DNA from: Devosia sp. Root436
GTDB taxonomy: Bacteria; Pseudomonadota; Alphaproteobacteria; Rhizobiales; Devosiaceae
Direction: 5' to 3'
NCBI RefSeq assembly: GCF_001426345.1
Contig: NZ_LMEM01000001.1
Location: 706,264 to 770,263, forward strand
Length of the DNA stretch: 64,000 nucleotides
The translations under genes and the position numbers were made by a program. How positions within the stretch are numbered: position 1 is the first letter of the stretch; each line of letters begins with the position of its first letter. A model generated the notes under the pieces. The model was not told the DNA's origin and did not search any database. It saw only the letters and a program-made list of their open reading frames with translations. This document shows positions 43,992 through 53,283 of the stretch, in pieces.

Positions 43992-44989
43992 CTCTCGAAG
44001 TCACCTTCGATCGCGCCTTTGCGCCGCTGGCCGAGGCGGTGGGTGCCGGTCGCATTCCCGGCGGGGTGCTGGGCATTGTGGATGCGTCGGGGCAGCGGGT
44101 GACGCGGGCCATCGGCGAGGCGCAGCGTGTGCCGCTGGTCAGGCCGATGAGCGAGGCGACCTGGTTCGACCTGGCGTCGCTGACCAAGGTGCTGTTCACG
44201 ACGCCGCGTATTCTGGCGCTGGCCGAGGCGGGAAGGATCGATCTCGATGCGCCGCTGATCAGCGCCATCCCCGATTTCGCGCAGTACAATCCCGACAATT
44301 GGCAGCGAAAAATCACGTTCCGCCAATGCCTTGGCCATCAGACGCCGTTTCCGGGGGTGTTTCCGCTCTATACCTATGGCACCGACCCGAACCAGTTGCG
44401 GCATTTCGTGCTGCAGAATGACTGGCGGGCGGGGCCGGCGGTGTATTCGGACATCAATTTCATCCTGCTCGGCATCGCCATCGAGCGGCTGGAGGGGCGG
44501 ACGATCAGAGAAATCGAGCCAGGGCAAGGGTTAGCCTGGGGTGCCGACCCGGCACAGGCGGCAGCAACCGAAAGCGATCCGTGGCGGGGCCGGATGCTGT
44601 GCGGCGAGGTTCATGACGAGAATTGCGCGGCGCTGCAGGGGTCGGGCCATGCGGGGCTTTTCGGCACCGTTTCGGCGGTACTCGAATTCGCATCTGGGGT
44701 GCTTGACGCTAGCAGACTGTCAGCATTTGACGTCACCCTCATGCGAAAAGCGCTGAGCGCGCGCCGCACCCATGGCTGGGAGCGGCCCTATGAGGGATGG
44801 TCGGGCGGCGAGCATTGTTCACCCGAAACCATCGGCCATACCGGGTTCACCGGAACGGGATTGTGGATCGACTTTGCTCATGGCCATGCCTGGACGCTGC
44901 TGACCAATCGCGTGCACCCGACACGGCATTTCGACAGCGGCATCTTTGCCCTGCGGCGCGCCGTGGGCGACGCCATCAACACGAATTGA
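43988..44989 (+). CDS. Cytoplasmic beta-lactamase-family serine hydrolase
   Basis: The 333-residue protein has the serine beta-lactamase/DD-peptidase triad of motifs: Ser64-x-x-Lys67 in SLTK, Tyr153-Ser-Asp in YSDINF, and HTG at 284-286 in place of KTG. It lacks a signal peptide, unlike true class C lactamases, so it should act inside the cell, perhaps as a peptidase or esterase on imported muropeptides. It is translationally coupled to the ABC ATPase and precedes anmK by 9 bp, which supports a role in peptidoglycan recycling. Confidence 0.85.
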   Translation: MTLEVTFDRAFAPLAEAVGAGRIPGGVLGIVDASGQRVTRAIGEAQRVPLVRPMSEATWFDLASLTKVLFTTPRILALAEAGRIDLDAPLISAIPDFAQYNPDNWQRKITFRQCLGHQTPFPGVFPLYTYGTDPNQLRHFVLQNDWRAGPAVYSDINFILLGIAIERLEGRTIREIEPGQGLAWGADPAQAAATESDPWRGRMLCGEVHDENCAALQGSGHAGLFGTVSAVLEFASGVLDASRLSAFDVTLMRKALSARRTHGWERPYEGWSGGEHCSPETIGHTGFTGTGLWIDFAHGHAWTLLTNRVHPTRHFDSGIFALRRAVGDAINTN

Positions 44990-44998
44990 GGACTGAGC

Positions 44999-46117
44999 AT
45001 GGAGCCGATCTGGACGATTGGGCTGATGACCGGAACGGTGCTGGACGGCAATATCGACATTGCCATGGTCAAGACGGATGGGGAGACCATAGCGAGCTTC
45101 GGCCCCTATACGCTGGCGCCCTATAGCGGAGAGGTGCGGGCCCTGCTGGAAGAGACCCTGGCACAGGCGCGCAAATGGAACTTCGAGGGGCCGGAACCGG
45201 ACATTTTCGGCCGGGCGGAAGAGGCGCTGACGCAGGCGCAATCGGAGGCGGTGCGCAGCTTCGTCGCGGCGTCGGGCATGCAGATGAGCGATATCGGGGC
45301 GGTGGGCTTTCATGGCCAGTCGGTGTTGCACCGAGCGCCGCAGCCGGGGCGTATCGGCGACACGCGGCAATTGGGCGATGGCGCCTTGATGCATGAGATG
45401 CTGGGAACGCGCGTGGTGCATGACTTCCGCACGGCAGACGTGCGGGCCGGCGGCCAGGGCGCGCCATTGGCGGCGGCCTATCACCGGGCGCTGCTGCGGC
45501 GGCTCGGCAGCGTCGATGGCGATACGGCGGTGCTCAATCTCGGTGGCGTGGCCAATGTGACATGGTGGGATGGTGCCGACCGGCTCATTGCCTTCGATAC
45601 CGGGCCGGCCAATGCGCCGATCAACGATTTCGTCAAGGCGCATGGCCGGGGCGAGATGGACCGCGATGGCGCCATCGCGGCGCGGGGCGTGGTGGATGAG
45701 GTGCGGCTGCATGACTTGCTGAAACATCCCTATCTCTCGGCACCCTCCCCTAAATCGCTGGATCGGTTTGATTTTTCCGCGAGCATGGCCGATGGGCTCG
45801 ACCTCGAGACCGGGGCGGCTACGCTGACGGCCTTTACGGCGAGCGCCGTGGGCAAGGCGCTGGACCTGTTGCCGCAACGACCGACGCGGCTGATCGTATC
45901 GGGCGGGGGACGGCATAATCCGACGCTGATGCGGATGCTGGGCGAGCGGGCGGGCGTGGCGGCGGTGGATGCGGATAGAGTCGGCTGGCGCGGTGATGCC
46001 ATCGAGGCGGAGTGTTTTGCTTTTCTGGCGGCGCGGGTGTTGCGGGGATTGCCGATCAGTTTTCCGACGACGACGGGGGTGCCGGCGCCGATGACGGGTG
46101 GGAAGATTGCGGGGTAG
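44999..46117 (+). CDS. anmK: Anhydro-N-acetylmuramic acid kinase
   Basis: The 372-residue kinase opens anhydroMurNAc while phosphorylating it, giving MurNAc-6-phosphate for MurQ. Family features are [17 protein letters not shown] (the MSGTSLDGVD motif in its alphaproteobacterial form), [43 protein letters not shown] and [12 protein letters not shown]. It is the last gene of the importer operon. AnhydroMurNAc arises from lytic transglycosylases such as the one at 2.1 kb. Confidence 0.96.
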   Translation: MEPIWTIGLMTGTVLDGNIDIAMVKTDGETIASFGPYTLAPYSGEVRALLEETLAQARKWNFEGPEPDIFGRAEEALTQAQSEAVRSFVAASGMQMSDIGAVGFHGQSVLHRAPQPGRIGDTRQLGDGALMHEMLGTRVVHDFRTADVRAGGQGAPLAAAYHRALLRRLGSVDGDTAVLNLGGVANVTWWDGADRLIAFDTGPANAPINDFVKAHGRGEMDRDGAIAARGVVDEVRLHDLLKHPYLSAPSPKSLDRFDFSASMADGLDLETGAATLTAFTASAVGKALDLLPQRPTRLIVSGGGRHNPTLMRMLGERAGVAAVDADRVGWRGDAIEAECFAFLAARVLRGLPISFPTTTGVPAPMTGGKIAG

Positions 46118-46208
46118 GCGCCCGCCTCGACCACTGAGCGGCTCTTCCCCTTTGACGCAGGGCTATCGCATATGGAGTGGAGCCGAAAGTCACCCTGAGG
46201 AGAGAGGG

Positions 46209-46300
46209 AGCCCACGCTCGGTGGGCTGATGGAGCTGGTCCGTCATTCGATATCGATGGCCAACCGCCCCCCACCTTGATCCCTCCCCGCAAGGGGGGAG
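46209..46300. terminator. Hairpins between the two convergent recycling operons
   Basis: AGCCCAC-GCTCG-GTGGGCT (46209-46227) and a CTCCCC/GGGGAG stem (46283-46300) lie in the gap after anmK and the GNAT gene. They are likely two-sided transcript ends. Confidence 0.55.
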
Positions 46301-46320
46301 TCGACTGCGGCATCCCTGCC

Positions 46321-46737
46321 TTACAATGCTTTCTGCAGAAACGTCCGGGTGCGGCCTTTGGGGAAGTTGGGGAGGCTGCCGAAGGGGGTGTAGCCGGCGC
46401 GCTGGTAGACGGTGAGGGCGAGGGGATTGAAGGTGTCGATCCAGGCGCCGTGGCAGCCGCGGTGGCGGGCTTCGGTTTCGGCCATGTCGAGCAGGCGGGC
46501 GGCCCAGCCCTGGCCGCGTTGGGATTCGGCCAGCCAGAGCCATTGGATGTAGAGCCAGCCCCAGGCGGTGTAGCCGGAGAGGCCGCCGAGGATGGTGCCG
46601 GCTTCATCGCGCAGCAGGACGGCGAGCGGCTGGCGGTTGGAAGGACCGACGTCGCTGTCGTTGAAGGCGGTCAGGCTGTCGCCGATGGTGGCGAGGTCTG
46701 CCGGGGTGGGATTGGCGGTGAGGGTGAGGGTCGGCAT
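46321..46737 (-). CDS. GNAT-family N-acetyltransferase
   Basis: The ATG at 46737 gives 138 residues and follows the ABC ATPase stop by 5 bp. The acetyl-CoA-binding motif is seen at LAESQRGQGWAARLLDMAE, after YIQWLWL, and the C-terminal AWIDTFNPLALTVYQRAGYTPFG is typical of small-molecule GNATs. The frame extends far upstream without a start signal, so the shorter form is chosen. Substrate unknown; as last gene of a peptidoglycan-recycling operon it may acetylate an amino sugar or amino acid. Confidence 0.85.
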   Translation of the reverse strand: MPTLTLTANPTPADLATIGDSLTAFNDSDVGPSNRQPLAVLLRDEAGTILGGLSGYTAWGWLYIQWLWLAESQRGQGWAARLLDMAETEARHRGCHGAWIDTFNPLALTVYQRAGYTPFGSLPNFPKGRTRTFLQKAL

Positions 46738-46742
46738 GTGAT

Positions 46743-47651
46743 CTACGGAATCGGGCGGATGAAATGGTTTTCGGCCACCTGCTGAATCTCGGGCTGTGGC
46801 AGCGCCGATTGGCGGCGGATGGTTTCGATGCGGCTCAACTCGCTGTCGGGCGGGGTTTCGGCGAAGGGGCGGTCGGGGTCGGGCACGGCCGAGAGCAGCA
46901 GGCGGGTATAAGGGTGGCGGGGATCGCCCAGCACGCTTTCCATGGCGCCCCATTCGACGATCTGGCCGGCATACATGACCATGATGTCCTCGGCCACATA
47001 GCGGGCGGTGGCGATATCGTGGGTGATATAGAGCAAAGCCAGGCCGAGTTCGGCCTTCATGTCGTTGAGCAGGTTGAGGATGCCCAGTCGCACGGAGACG
47101 TCGAGCATCGAGGTCGGCTCGTCGGCCACGATGACCTGCGGATTGACTGCCAAGGCGCGGGCGATGGAAATGCGCTGGCGCTGGCCGCCGGACAGTTCAT
47201 GCGGATACTTGGCCATCACCAGAGCCGGATCGAGCTTGACCCGCGCCAGCAGTTCTTCGATGGCGGCCGTCCGCCCTGCCCCGTCAAGGCGCGGCTGATG
47301 CAGCCGTAGCGGGCGCTCCAGGTGATAGCGGACGGTATGGACCGGGTTCAGCGATGAAAACGGGTCCTGAAACACCATCTGCACCGAGGCGCGATAGGCC
47401 TTGAGGGCCTTGGCGTCGCCCTTGCCCAGCGGCGTGCCGCGGAACAGCAACTGGCCTGCATCGGGCTGGTATTCGCGCATGATGAGCCGGGCCGCGGTGG
47501 TCTTGCCGGAGCCGGACTCGCCCACCAGCGCCAGGGTGCGGCCGGGATGGAGGGCGAAGGAGACCGAGCGTGCAGCGTAGACCGGCCGGTCGGCATGACC
47601 GAAGACTTTGGAGACATTGTCGAGGGCCAGAATGGGCGAGGCCTGGATCAT
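46743..47651 (-). CDS. Dpp-type ABC ATPase (DppF-like)
   Basis: The ATG at 47651 follows AGGAGAG and overlaps the preceding ATPase stop, giving 302 residues. It has [41 protein letters not shown] and ITHDIATARYVAEDIMVMYAG. In contrast to the two other Dpp-type importers in this window, the two ATPases here are separate genes. Confidence 0.93.
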   Translation of the reverse strand: MIQASPILALDNVSKVFGHADRPVYAARSVSFALHPGRTLALVGESGSGKTTAARLIMREYQPDAGQLLFRGTPLGKGDAKALKAYRASVQMVFQDPFSSLNPVHTVRYHLERPLRLHQPRLDGAGRTAAIEELLARVKLDPALVMAKYPHELSGGQRQRISIARALAVNPQVIVADEPTSMLDVSVRLGILNLLNDMKAELGLALLYITHDIATARYVAEDIMVMYAGQIVEWGAMESVLGDPRHPYTRLLLSAVPDPDRPFAETPPDSELSRIETIRRQSALPQPEIQQVAENHFIRPIP

Positions 47652-48466
47652 GGGGCGCTCTCCTGGCGGATTTGTGCGCCATGCAGCTTGGGCATAGAGG
47701 CCCAGAGACGCCGCGTATAGTCGTGCCGGGGATCGGTATAGATGGTGCGGGCCTGGTTGACCTCGACCAGTTCGCCTTCGAGCATGATGCCGATGCGATC
47801 GCTGACCTGCACCATCAGGCCCAGATCGTGGGTGATGAACAGGACCGAGAAGCCCAGTTCCTTGCGCAGCTTGTCGATGCGCTGCAGGATTTCGCGCTGC
47901 ACCACCACGTCGAGCGCGGTGGTGGGCTCGTCCATGATCAGCAGCTTGGGGTTGAGGGCCAGGCAGATGGCGATGACGACGCGCTGGCGCATGCCGCCCG
48001 AGCATTGATGCGGATAGGACGTGAGCCGGTCGGGCGAGATGTCGACCAGCTTGAGCAGTTCGGCGGCGCGGGCGCGGGCGGCTTCACGGGTGATTTTGCC
48101 ATGGGCCCGCAGCACGTCATAGAACTGCTCCTCGACGGTCAGCACCGGATTGAGCGAGTTCATGGCGCTCTGGAACACCATGGCGACTTCGCGCCAGCGA
48201 AAGCGGCGCAACTCCTCATCATCGAGTGCAAGCACGTCGCGTCCGCCGACCAGTATCTGGCTGCCGGTGCGGATCAGCGCCGGGGGACGATGCAGGCGGC
48301 TGACGGCGAAGGCGATGGTGCTCTTGCCGCAGCCGGATTCGCCGGCCAGCCCGAAGAATTCGCCGGGGGCGATATCGAAGCTGACATTTCTCACGGCGTG
48401 AAAATCGGTGTCGGACCCGACATAGTCGATATTGAGACTGCGGATGGAGAGGACCGGATCGCTCAC
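47648..48466 (-). CDS. Dpp-type ABC ATPase (DppD-like)
   Basis: The GTG at 48466 overlaps the permease stop (GTGA) and follows GGGGAGGG; it yields 272 residues. Motifs are [41 protein letters not shown] and FITHDLGLMVQVSDRIGIM. Cys replaces the first Leu/Ser of the signature in CSGGMRQR, a mild variation. It partners the DppF-like ATPase. Confidence 0.93.
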   Translation of the reverse strand: MSDPVLSIRSLNIDYVGSDTDFHAVRNVSFDIAPGEFFGLAGESGCGKSTIAFAVSRLHRPPALIRTGSQILVGGRDVLALDDEELRRFRWREVAMVFQSAMNSLNPVLTVEEQFYDVLRAHGKITREAARARAAELLKLVDISPDRLTSYPHQCSGGMRQRVVIAICLALNPKLLIMDEPTTALDVVVQREILQRIDKLRKELGFSVLFITHDLGLMVQVSDRIGIMLEGELVEVNQARTIYTDPRHDYTRRLWASMPKLHGAQIRQESAP

Positions 48467-49350
48467 AGCTTGCCCTCCCCGAGGCGGACCATGCGGGTCC
48501 AGCGGTTCAGCATGCCGCCGGTGCGGAGGCGCGGATTGGCGATTTCGTCGATGGCGAAGTTGATGAGTGCCAGGCCGAGGCCGAGCAGCGCCAGCGCGAT
48601 GCAGGGCGACAGCAGATCCCACCAGGCGCCGACCGACAGGGCCGAGGCATTCTGGGCATTGTAGAGCATGATGCCCCAGGAGACGGTGTTGGGATCGCCC
48701 AGGCCGAGGAATTCCAGCGTCGCCTCGGTGATGACGGCGAAGATGACGCTGCCGATGAAATTGATGCCGACGATGGAAATGAGGTTGGGAAAAATCTCGA
48801 AGGCCATGATGCGCCAGCCGGGTTCGCCCAGCATTTCGGCGGATTTGACGAAATCGCGCTGGCGGATGGAGAGCGTTTCCGAGCGGGTGACGCGCACGCC
48901 CCAGGCCCAGGAGGTGAAGCCGAGAATGATGGCGATGACCAGGGGGCTCGCCTGGCCGATAAAGGCGGCCAACACCAGCAGCAGCGGCAGGTTTGGCACC
49001 ACCAGCACCATATTGGTGAAGAAGTTGATGACCTCGTCGACCACCCCACCCTTGTAGCCGGCGATGATGCCGAGGACGGTGCCGATGACGGTGATGAGGA
49101 GGCCCGCGCCGAAGCCGACGGCCAGCGAGACGCGGGCGCCATGAACCAGGCGCGAGAAAACGTCATGGCCGATGCGGGTGGTGCCCAGCCAATGCTCCCA
49201 GGATGGGGGCTGATGCGGGCGGCCGACGCGCTTGACCGGGCTGTATTCGGTCAGCAGCGGGGCGAAGATGGCCACGAGGATGACCAGGATGAGGATGGCG
49301 AGGCCGATCAGGGCCTTGCGATTATGCAGCAATTGATTGAGCAGCTTCAT
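48463..49350 (-). CDS. Dpp-type ABC permease (DppC-like)
   Basis: The 295-residue permease begins with NRKALIGLAILILVILVAIF as first helix. It shows GTTRIGHDVFSRLVHGAR, the coupling loop SIRQRDFVKSAEMLGEPGW and EATLEFLGLGDPNTVSWGIM. The C-terminal helix contains LALLGLGLALINFAIDEI. It lies 3 bp after the DppB-like gene. Confidence 0.93.
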   Translation of the reverse strand: MKLLNQLLHNRKALIGLAILILVILVAIFAPLLTEYSPVKRVGRPHQPPSWEHWLGTTRIGHDVFSRLVHGARVSLAVGFGAGLLITVIGTVLGIIAGYKGGVVDEVINFFTNMVLVVPNLPLLLVLAAFIGQASPLVIAIILGFTSWAWGVRVTRSETLSIRQRDFVKSAEMLGEPGWRIMAFEIFPNLISIVGINFIGSVIFAVITEATLEFLGLGDPNTVSWGIMLYNAQNASALSVGAWWDLLSPCIALALLGLGLALINFAIDEIANPRLRTGGMLNRWTRMVRLGEGKL

Positions 49351-49353
49351 CGA

Positions 49354-50331
49354 TCAGGCCCCCTTGAGGCGCGGATCGAGCAGGACATAGCTCAGATCTA
49401 CGGCAAAGTTTGAAATGAGCATGGCGGCGGTCATGATCAGCAACTGGCCCTGGATGACCGGATAGTCGCGGGCGAGTATGGCCTGGTAGAGCGTGTTGCC
49501 GAGGCCGGGATAGTTGAACACAACCTCGGTCACCAGCGAGCCGCCCAGGATGGTGCCGACGGCGATGGCGAGGCTCGATACGGTGGGCAGCAGGGCATTG
49601 CGCGCCGCATACCATAGCATGACGTTGCTGTCGGTCAGGCCCTTGGCGCGGCCCATGACGATATAGTCCTCGCCGAGCAGGTTGATCATGTTGTTGCGCA
49701 TGGTCACGGCAAAGCCACCGGTCAGCACGATGACCAGGGTCAGCATGGGCAAGGCGCCGTGATAGAGCACGCTGGATATGTAGGTCCAGTCGAGGCCCGG
49801 ATCGAGCATGGGATCGGCGGCGTAGCCATTGGGGAACCAGCCCAGGGTATAGCCGAAAACGAAGAGCACGATCAGCGACACCACCACGGCGGGGACCGAA
49901 CTCGAAAAGATGGCGGCCAGCGACACGACGGAGTCGAACAGGGTGGCGCGGCGCCAGGCGGCCATGACGCCGAGGAAGGAGCCGAGGGTGAAGCTGATGA
50001 GGGTGGCGAGGCCCACCAGGCCCACGGTCCAGATCAGCGCCCGGCCCAGCAGGTCGGTGACCGGAAGGGGGAAATACTTGATGGAGCGGCCCAGATCGCC
50101 GGTGAAGACGCTCTTGAGGTAGGACAGATATTGCTCGTGCAGCGGCGCGTCGATGAAGCCGAAGGTCAGCTTGAGGGCGTTGAGATTGTCCAGCGACAGC
50201 TCCGAGCCGGCGCTGGCGAACATGATCTCGATGGGGTCGCCCGGCATCAGGCGGGGCAGGAAGAAGTTGATGGTGGCGGCGGCGATGAAAGCCGCGAGGT
50301 AGAATGCCAGGCGCCGCAGCAGAAAGGCCAT
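49354..50331 (-). CDS. Dpp-type ABC permease (DppB-like)
   Basis: The ATG at 50331 follows AAAGGAAC and gives 325 residues; a longer frame runs through a palindromic repeat and is rejected. Motifs include NFFLPRLMPGDPIEIMFA, GDLGRSIKYFPLPV, coupling segment EDYIVMGRAKGLTDSNVMLW and PGLGNTLYQAILARDYPVIQG. About six helices. Confidence 0.93.
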   Translation of the reverse strand: MAFLLRRLAFYLAAFIAAATINFFLPRLMPGDPIEIMFASAGSELSLDNLNALKLTFGFIDAPLHEQYLSYLKSVFTGDLGRSIKYFPLPVTDLLGRALIWTVGLVGLATLISFTLGSFLGVMAAWRRATLFDSVVSLAAIFSSSVPAVVVSLIVLFVFGYTLGWFPNGYAADPMLDPGLDWTYISSVLYHGALPMLTLVIVLTGGFAVTMRNNMINLLGEDYIVMGRAKGLTDSNVMLWYAARNALLPTVSSLAIAVGTILGGSLVTEVVFNYPGLGNTLYQAILARDYPVIQGQLLIMTAAMLISNFAVDLSYVLLDPRLKGA

Positions 50332-50377
50332 GGTGATGTGTTCCTTTCCTGGGTCTGTGGGGACCACTGAGCGGGGG

Positions 50378-50553
50378 CTCCCTCTCCCCTCGAGGGGAGA
50401 GGGTGGGGTGAGGGGTTCAGTGCGGGTGGAGGCAACAGCGCCTGCCGCGACGCTGAACCCCTCACCCGACCCTTCGGGTCGACCTCTCCCCTCAGGGGAG
50501 AGGTGACTTCGGCTCCACTCCACAGACGCTACCCTCCCCGCGAGGGGGAGGGT
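50378..50553. repeat. C-rich intergenic palindromic repeat inside the nagZ operon
   Basis: CCCTCTCCCC/GGGGAGAGGG (50380-50402) is followed by GAGGGGTTCAG and its partner CTGAACCCCTC. Then come CCCGACCCTTCGGGTCG and CTCTCCCCTCAGGGGAGAG. A second hairpin ACCCTCCCC/GGGGAGGGT lies at 50531-50553. The same pattern recurs almost base for base at 62.8-62.95 kb. It lies between the binding-protein gene and permeases. Confidence 0.8.
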
Positions 50554-50574
50554 GACGACTGCGTGCTTCGAAGC

Positions 50575-52230
50575 TTATTCTACCGGATCGAGGTCCAGCA
50601 ACTGGAGCAGGCGGGCCGGGTTGGCGTTGGAGACGACGGGGGAGTATTTCGGGTCGTCGGCATCGGCCCAGCCGGTGAAGCGGGTGGTGTTGTATTCGTA
50701 GAAGCTGGGGCTGTTATAGACCGGGATGACCGGCATGGCCTCGGCGACGATGAGCTGGATCTTGTCCATGATCGCCTTCTGCTCGGCCGGGTCCTTGATC
50801 TGCGAATACTGGTCGAGCAGGTCCATCACCTCGGCATTTTCCCAATGCGGGGCGGTGAAGCGGCTCTTGCCGAAATCGTCCGGATTGAACGAACGGCGGT
50901 AGGGGAAGTAGGGGTCGGCCGCCGAAGCCAGGGCGTTCAGCGTCATCGAATACTTGCCCTCGATCAGGTCCGAGGTCCAGACGGCGGCTTCCGGGGTGCT
51001 CATCTTCACGTTGATGCCGGCCTCGGTCAGGCTTTCCATGGTGATTTGGACCGCGTCGATCCAGTCGGTCCAGCCATTGGGCACTTCGATGTCGATGGCG
51101 ATCGGGGTGCCGTCGGGATTGTCGCGGAAGCCATCGCCGTCAGCATCGACATAGCCGGCCGCATCGAGCGCGGCGACGCCGGCTTCGAGGTCGAACTTGC
51201 CGTATTGACCGTATTGGGTGGCGACTTCGGGATTGGCGAAGGACTTGTAGAGCTCGCCCAGCATGGAGGGATCGTCGTTGATCAGCGGATAGCCGTAGCC
51301 GGCGATATCGATGATGGTCTGGCGATCCACCAGCATGGAGAGGGCGCGGCGGAAGTTGACGTCGGTGAACGCCTTGCGGTTGTTCTCGTCGGGCGTGACC
51401 ATGCTGAGCTGGAAGGACACCAGGCTCGACGGGGTGAACCAGTACTTGTGGTGTTCGGGGTCCTTGGCGACGAAGGTGTTGTCGATGTCGGGGATGAAGC
51501 TGGTCGCCCAATCGAGCGTGCCATCGGCCAGGGCCGCGAGCACCTGCGGGTTGTCGGCGAGCTGGGGCAGACGCATGCAGTCGACCTTGAGATTGTCCGC
51601 ATCCCAGTAATTGGGGTTGCGGCACTGCTCGTAGACCTGCGGGGTGAAGCGGGTGATTTCGGTGAGCGGGCCGGAGCCCACCGGATTTTCGTTGGCGAAG
51701 GTCACCGGGTCGGCGATATCGGCCCAGACATGCTCGGGGACGATGGGCATGCCGACGATGGTGTTGGCGATCAGCGAGTTGGGCTCGTTGAGGTTGAAAC
51801 GCACCGTGCGGTCATCGACCTTTTCGACCGATGCCAGCAAAGCCGAAACCGAGATGAAATCGAGGGCCGGGAACTGCTTGATGTAGTCGTAGGTGAAGAC
51901 GACGTCGTCAGCGGTCAGCGCTTCGCCATCCGACCATTTGAGGCCATCGCGCAGGGTGAAGGTGATCGACTTGAGGTCGTCGGCCAGTTCGAAGCTCTCG
52001 GCCAGGCGGAAATGGGGCTGGTTGCCCTTGAGGCGGTTGAACACCACCAGCGGCTCATAGATGAAATCGAGGGTAGTGGCGCGGGCCGAGGTCTGGCCGA
52101 ACGGGTTGAAATTGCGCACATAGGTCGTGGTCTGTTCGGAGCTGGCCGTCAGCACCGCCTGGGCGCTGGCCGGGGCCACCGAGGCCAGTAATGCGGCGGA
52201 AACGGCCGCGATCAGCGAAGTTCTAAGCAT
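50575..52230 (-). CDS. Family-5 ABC substrate-binding protein of the nagZ-murQ operon
   Basis: The 551-residue precursor opens with a signal peptide (MLRTSLIAAVSAALLASVAP, cleavage after SAQA). SBP_bac_5 features include YEPLVVFNRLKG, LKSITFTLRDGLKWSDGEAL, TADDVVFTYDY and VNFRRALSMLVDRQTI. It follows nagZ and murQ in one operon. Ligand candidates are muropeptides, GlcNAc-anhydroMurNAc or free amino sugars; the operon partners, not the sequence, suggest this. Confidence 0.92.
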   Translation of the reverse strand: MLRTSLIAAVSAALLASVAPASAQAVLTASSEQTTTYVRNFNPFGQTSARATTLDFIYEPLVVFNRLKGNQPHFRLAESFELADDLKSITFTLRDGLKWSDGEALTADDVVFTYDYIKQFPALDFISVSALLASVEKVDDRTVRFNLNEPNSLIANTIVGMPIVPEHVWADIADPVTFANENPVGSGPLTEITRFTPQVYEQCRNPNYWDADNLKVDCMRLPQLADNPQVLAALADGTLDWATSFIPDIDNTFVAKDPEHHKYWFTPSSLVSFQLSMVTPDENNRKAFTDVNFRRALSMLVDRQTIIDIAGYGYPLINDDPSMLGELYKSFANPEVATQYGQYGKFDLEAGVAALDAAGYVDADGDGFRDNPDGTPIAIDIEVPNGWTDWIDAVQITMESLTEAGINVKMSTPEAAVWTSDLIEGKYSMTLNALASAADPYFPYRRSFNPDDFGKSRFTAPHWENAEVMDLLDQYSQIKDPAEQKAIMDKIQLIVAEAMPVIPVYNSPSFYEYNTTRFTGWADADDPKYSPVVSNANPARLLQLLDLDPVE

Positions 52231-52263
52231 TCCAGTTTTCTCCTCTGTTATTGCGGCCGCGCA

Positions 52264-53283
52264 TCACGCGAAGCCGTTCTCCCTGAAAATCTGTTCCACT
52301 TCGGCATGGAGCGCCTTGACGTCCACCCTGGCGGTGCCGAGCCGCGCCTGGGCCCGGGCGATGCGGCCGAGGCTTTCCTCGGTCAACGGCCGCGCTGCAT
52401 GTGCCGCGGCCAGGCTCGCGGCAAGATCGCCCTGGCTGTGCAGGGCAATGTCGTAGCCGGCATCGAGTGCGGCGCGCACGCGCTCCGGCCAGGTGCCTTT
52501 CAGCGCCTCCATGGTGAGGCAATCGGTGATCAGCACGCCGTCGTAGCCGAGGTCGCGGCGGATGAGATCACAGACCGATGGCGACACGGAGGCCGGGCGC
52601 TCGGGATCGATGCGGGTGAAGATCAGATGCGCCACCATGGCCCAGGGCGCGTCGCGGAGCGCGATGAAGGGGCGGAAATCGGTGTGCAGCATGTCCTCGA
52701 TGGAGGCGTCCACCACAGGGCAATCGAAATGCGGATCGACGGTGACGCGGCCATAGCCGGGGATGTGCTTCATGATCGGCATTTCGCCGGTTTCGAGCAT
52801 GGCGTCGATGACCACGCGGCCCATGGCGATGACGAGATCGGGATCGTCGCCGAAGGCGCGCTGGCCGATGACGTCATGGGTGCCTGAACGGGCGAGGTCG
52901 ACTACGGGTGTCGTGCCGCTGCCGATGGTCAGCTCGGCCATCATCGAGCCCATGGCCAGGGTCGAGAGGCGCAGGGCGCGCTTGCCCAGTTCGATGTCCT
53001 TGCGGGCCAGGGCGCCGAAACTGCCGAGATTGCGGAAGGATGGCCAATTGCCATTGTCGAGCCGCTGCACGCGGCCGCCCTCCTGGTCGATATAGACCGG
53101 GGCATCGTCACGACCCACCGCCTCGCGGAACTGGGCGCAGAGGCGCCGGACCTGGTCGGGATTGTCGATATTGCGGCGGAAGAGAAAGAGACCGAACGGG
53201 TTCACCTCGCGGAAGAAGGCTATTTCGGAGGCCGACAACTGGTAGCCCGGCATGCCGACAAAGAGGGCCAGTGGCGTGGTCAT
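52264..53283 (-). CDS. nagZ: Beta-N-acetylhexosaminidase, GH3 NagZ type
   Basis: The ATG at 53283 overlaps the GNAT stop (TGATG) and gives 339 residues. NagZ removes GlcNAc from GlcNAc-anhydroMurNAc peptides in the cytoplasm. Motifs are IDQEGGRVQRL at 65-75, KHIPGYG at 172-178 (usually KHFPGHG), the acid/base pair Asp183-Pro-His185 (usually D-S-H) and the nucleophile Asp254 in GVLITDCLTMEA. There is no signal peptide. The longer upstream frame lies within GNAT and is rejected. Confidence 0.93.
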   Translation of the reverse strand: MTTPLALFVGMPGYQLSASEIAFFREVNPFGLFLFRRNIDNPDQVRRLCAQFREAVGRDDAPVYIDQEGGRVQRLDNGNWPSFRNLGSFGALARKDIELGKRALRLSTLAMGSMMAELTIGSGTTPVVDLARSGTHDVIGQRAFGDDPDLVIAMGRVVIDAMLETGEMPIMKHIPGYGRVTVDPHFDCPVVDASIEDMLHTDFRPFIALRDAPWAMVAHLIFTRIDPERPASVSPSVCDLIRRDLGYDGVLITDCLTMEALKGTWPERVRAALDAGYDIALHSQGDLAASLAAAHAARPLTEESLGRIARAQARLGTARVDVKALHAEVEQIFRENGFA

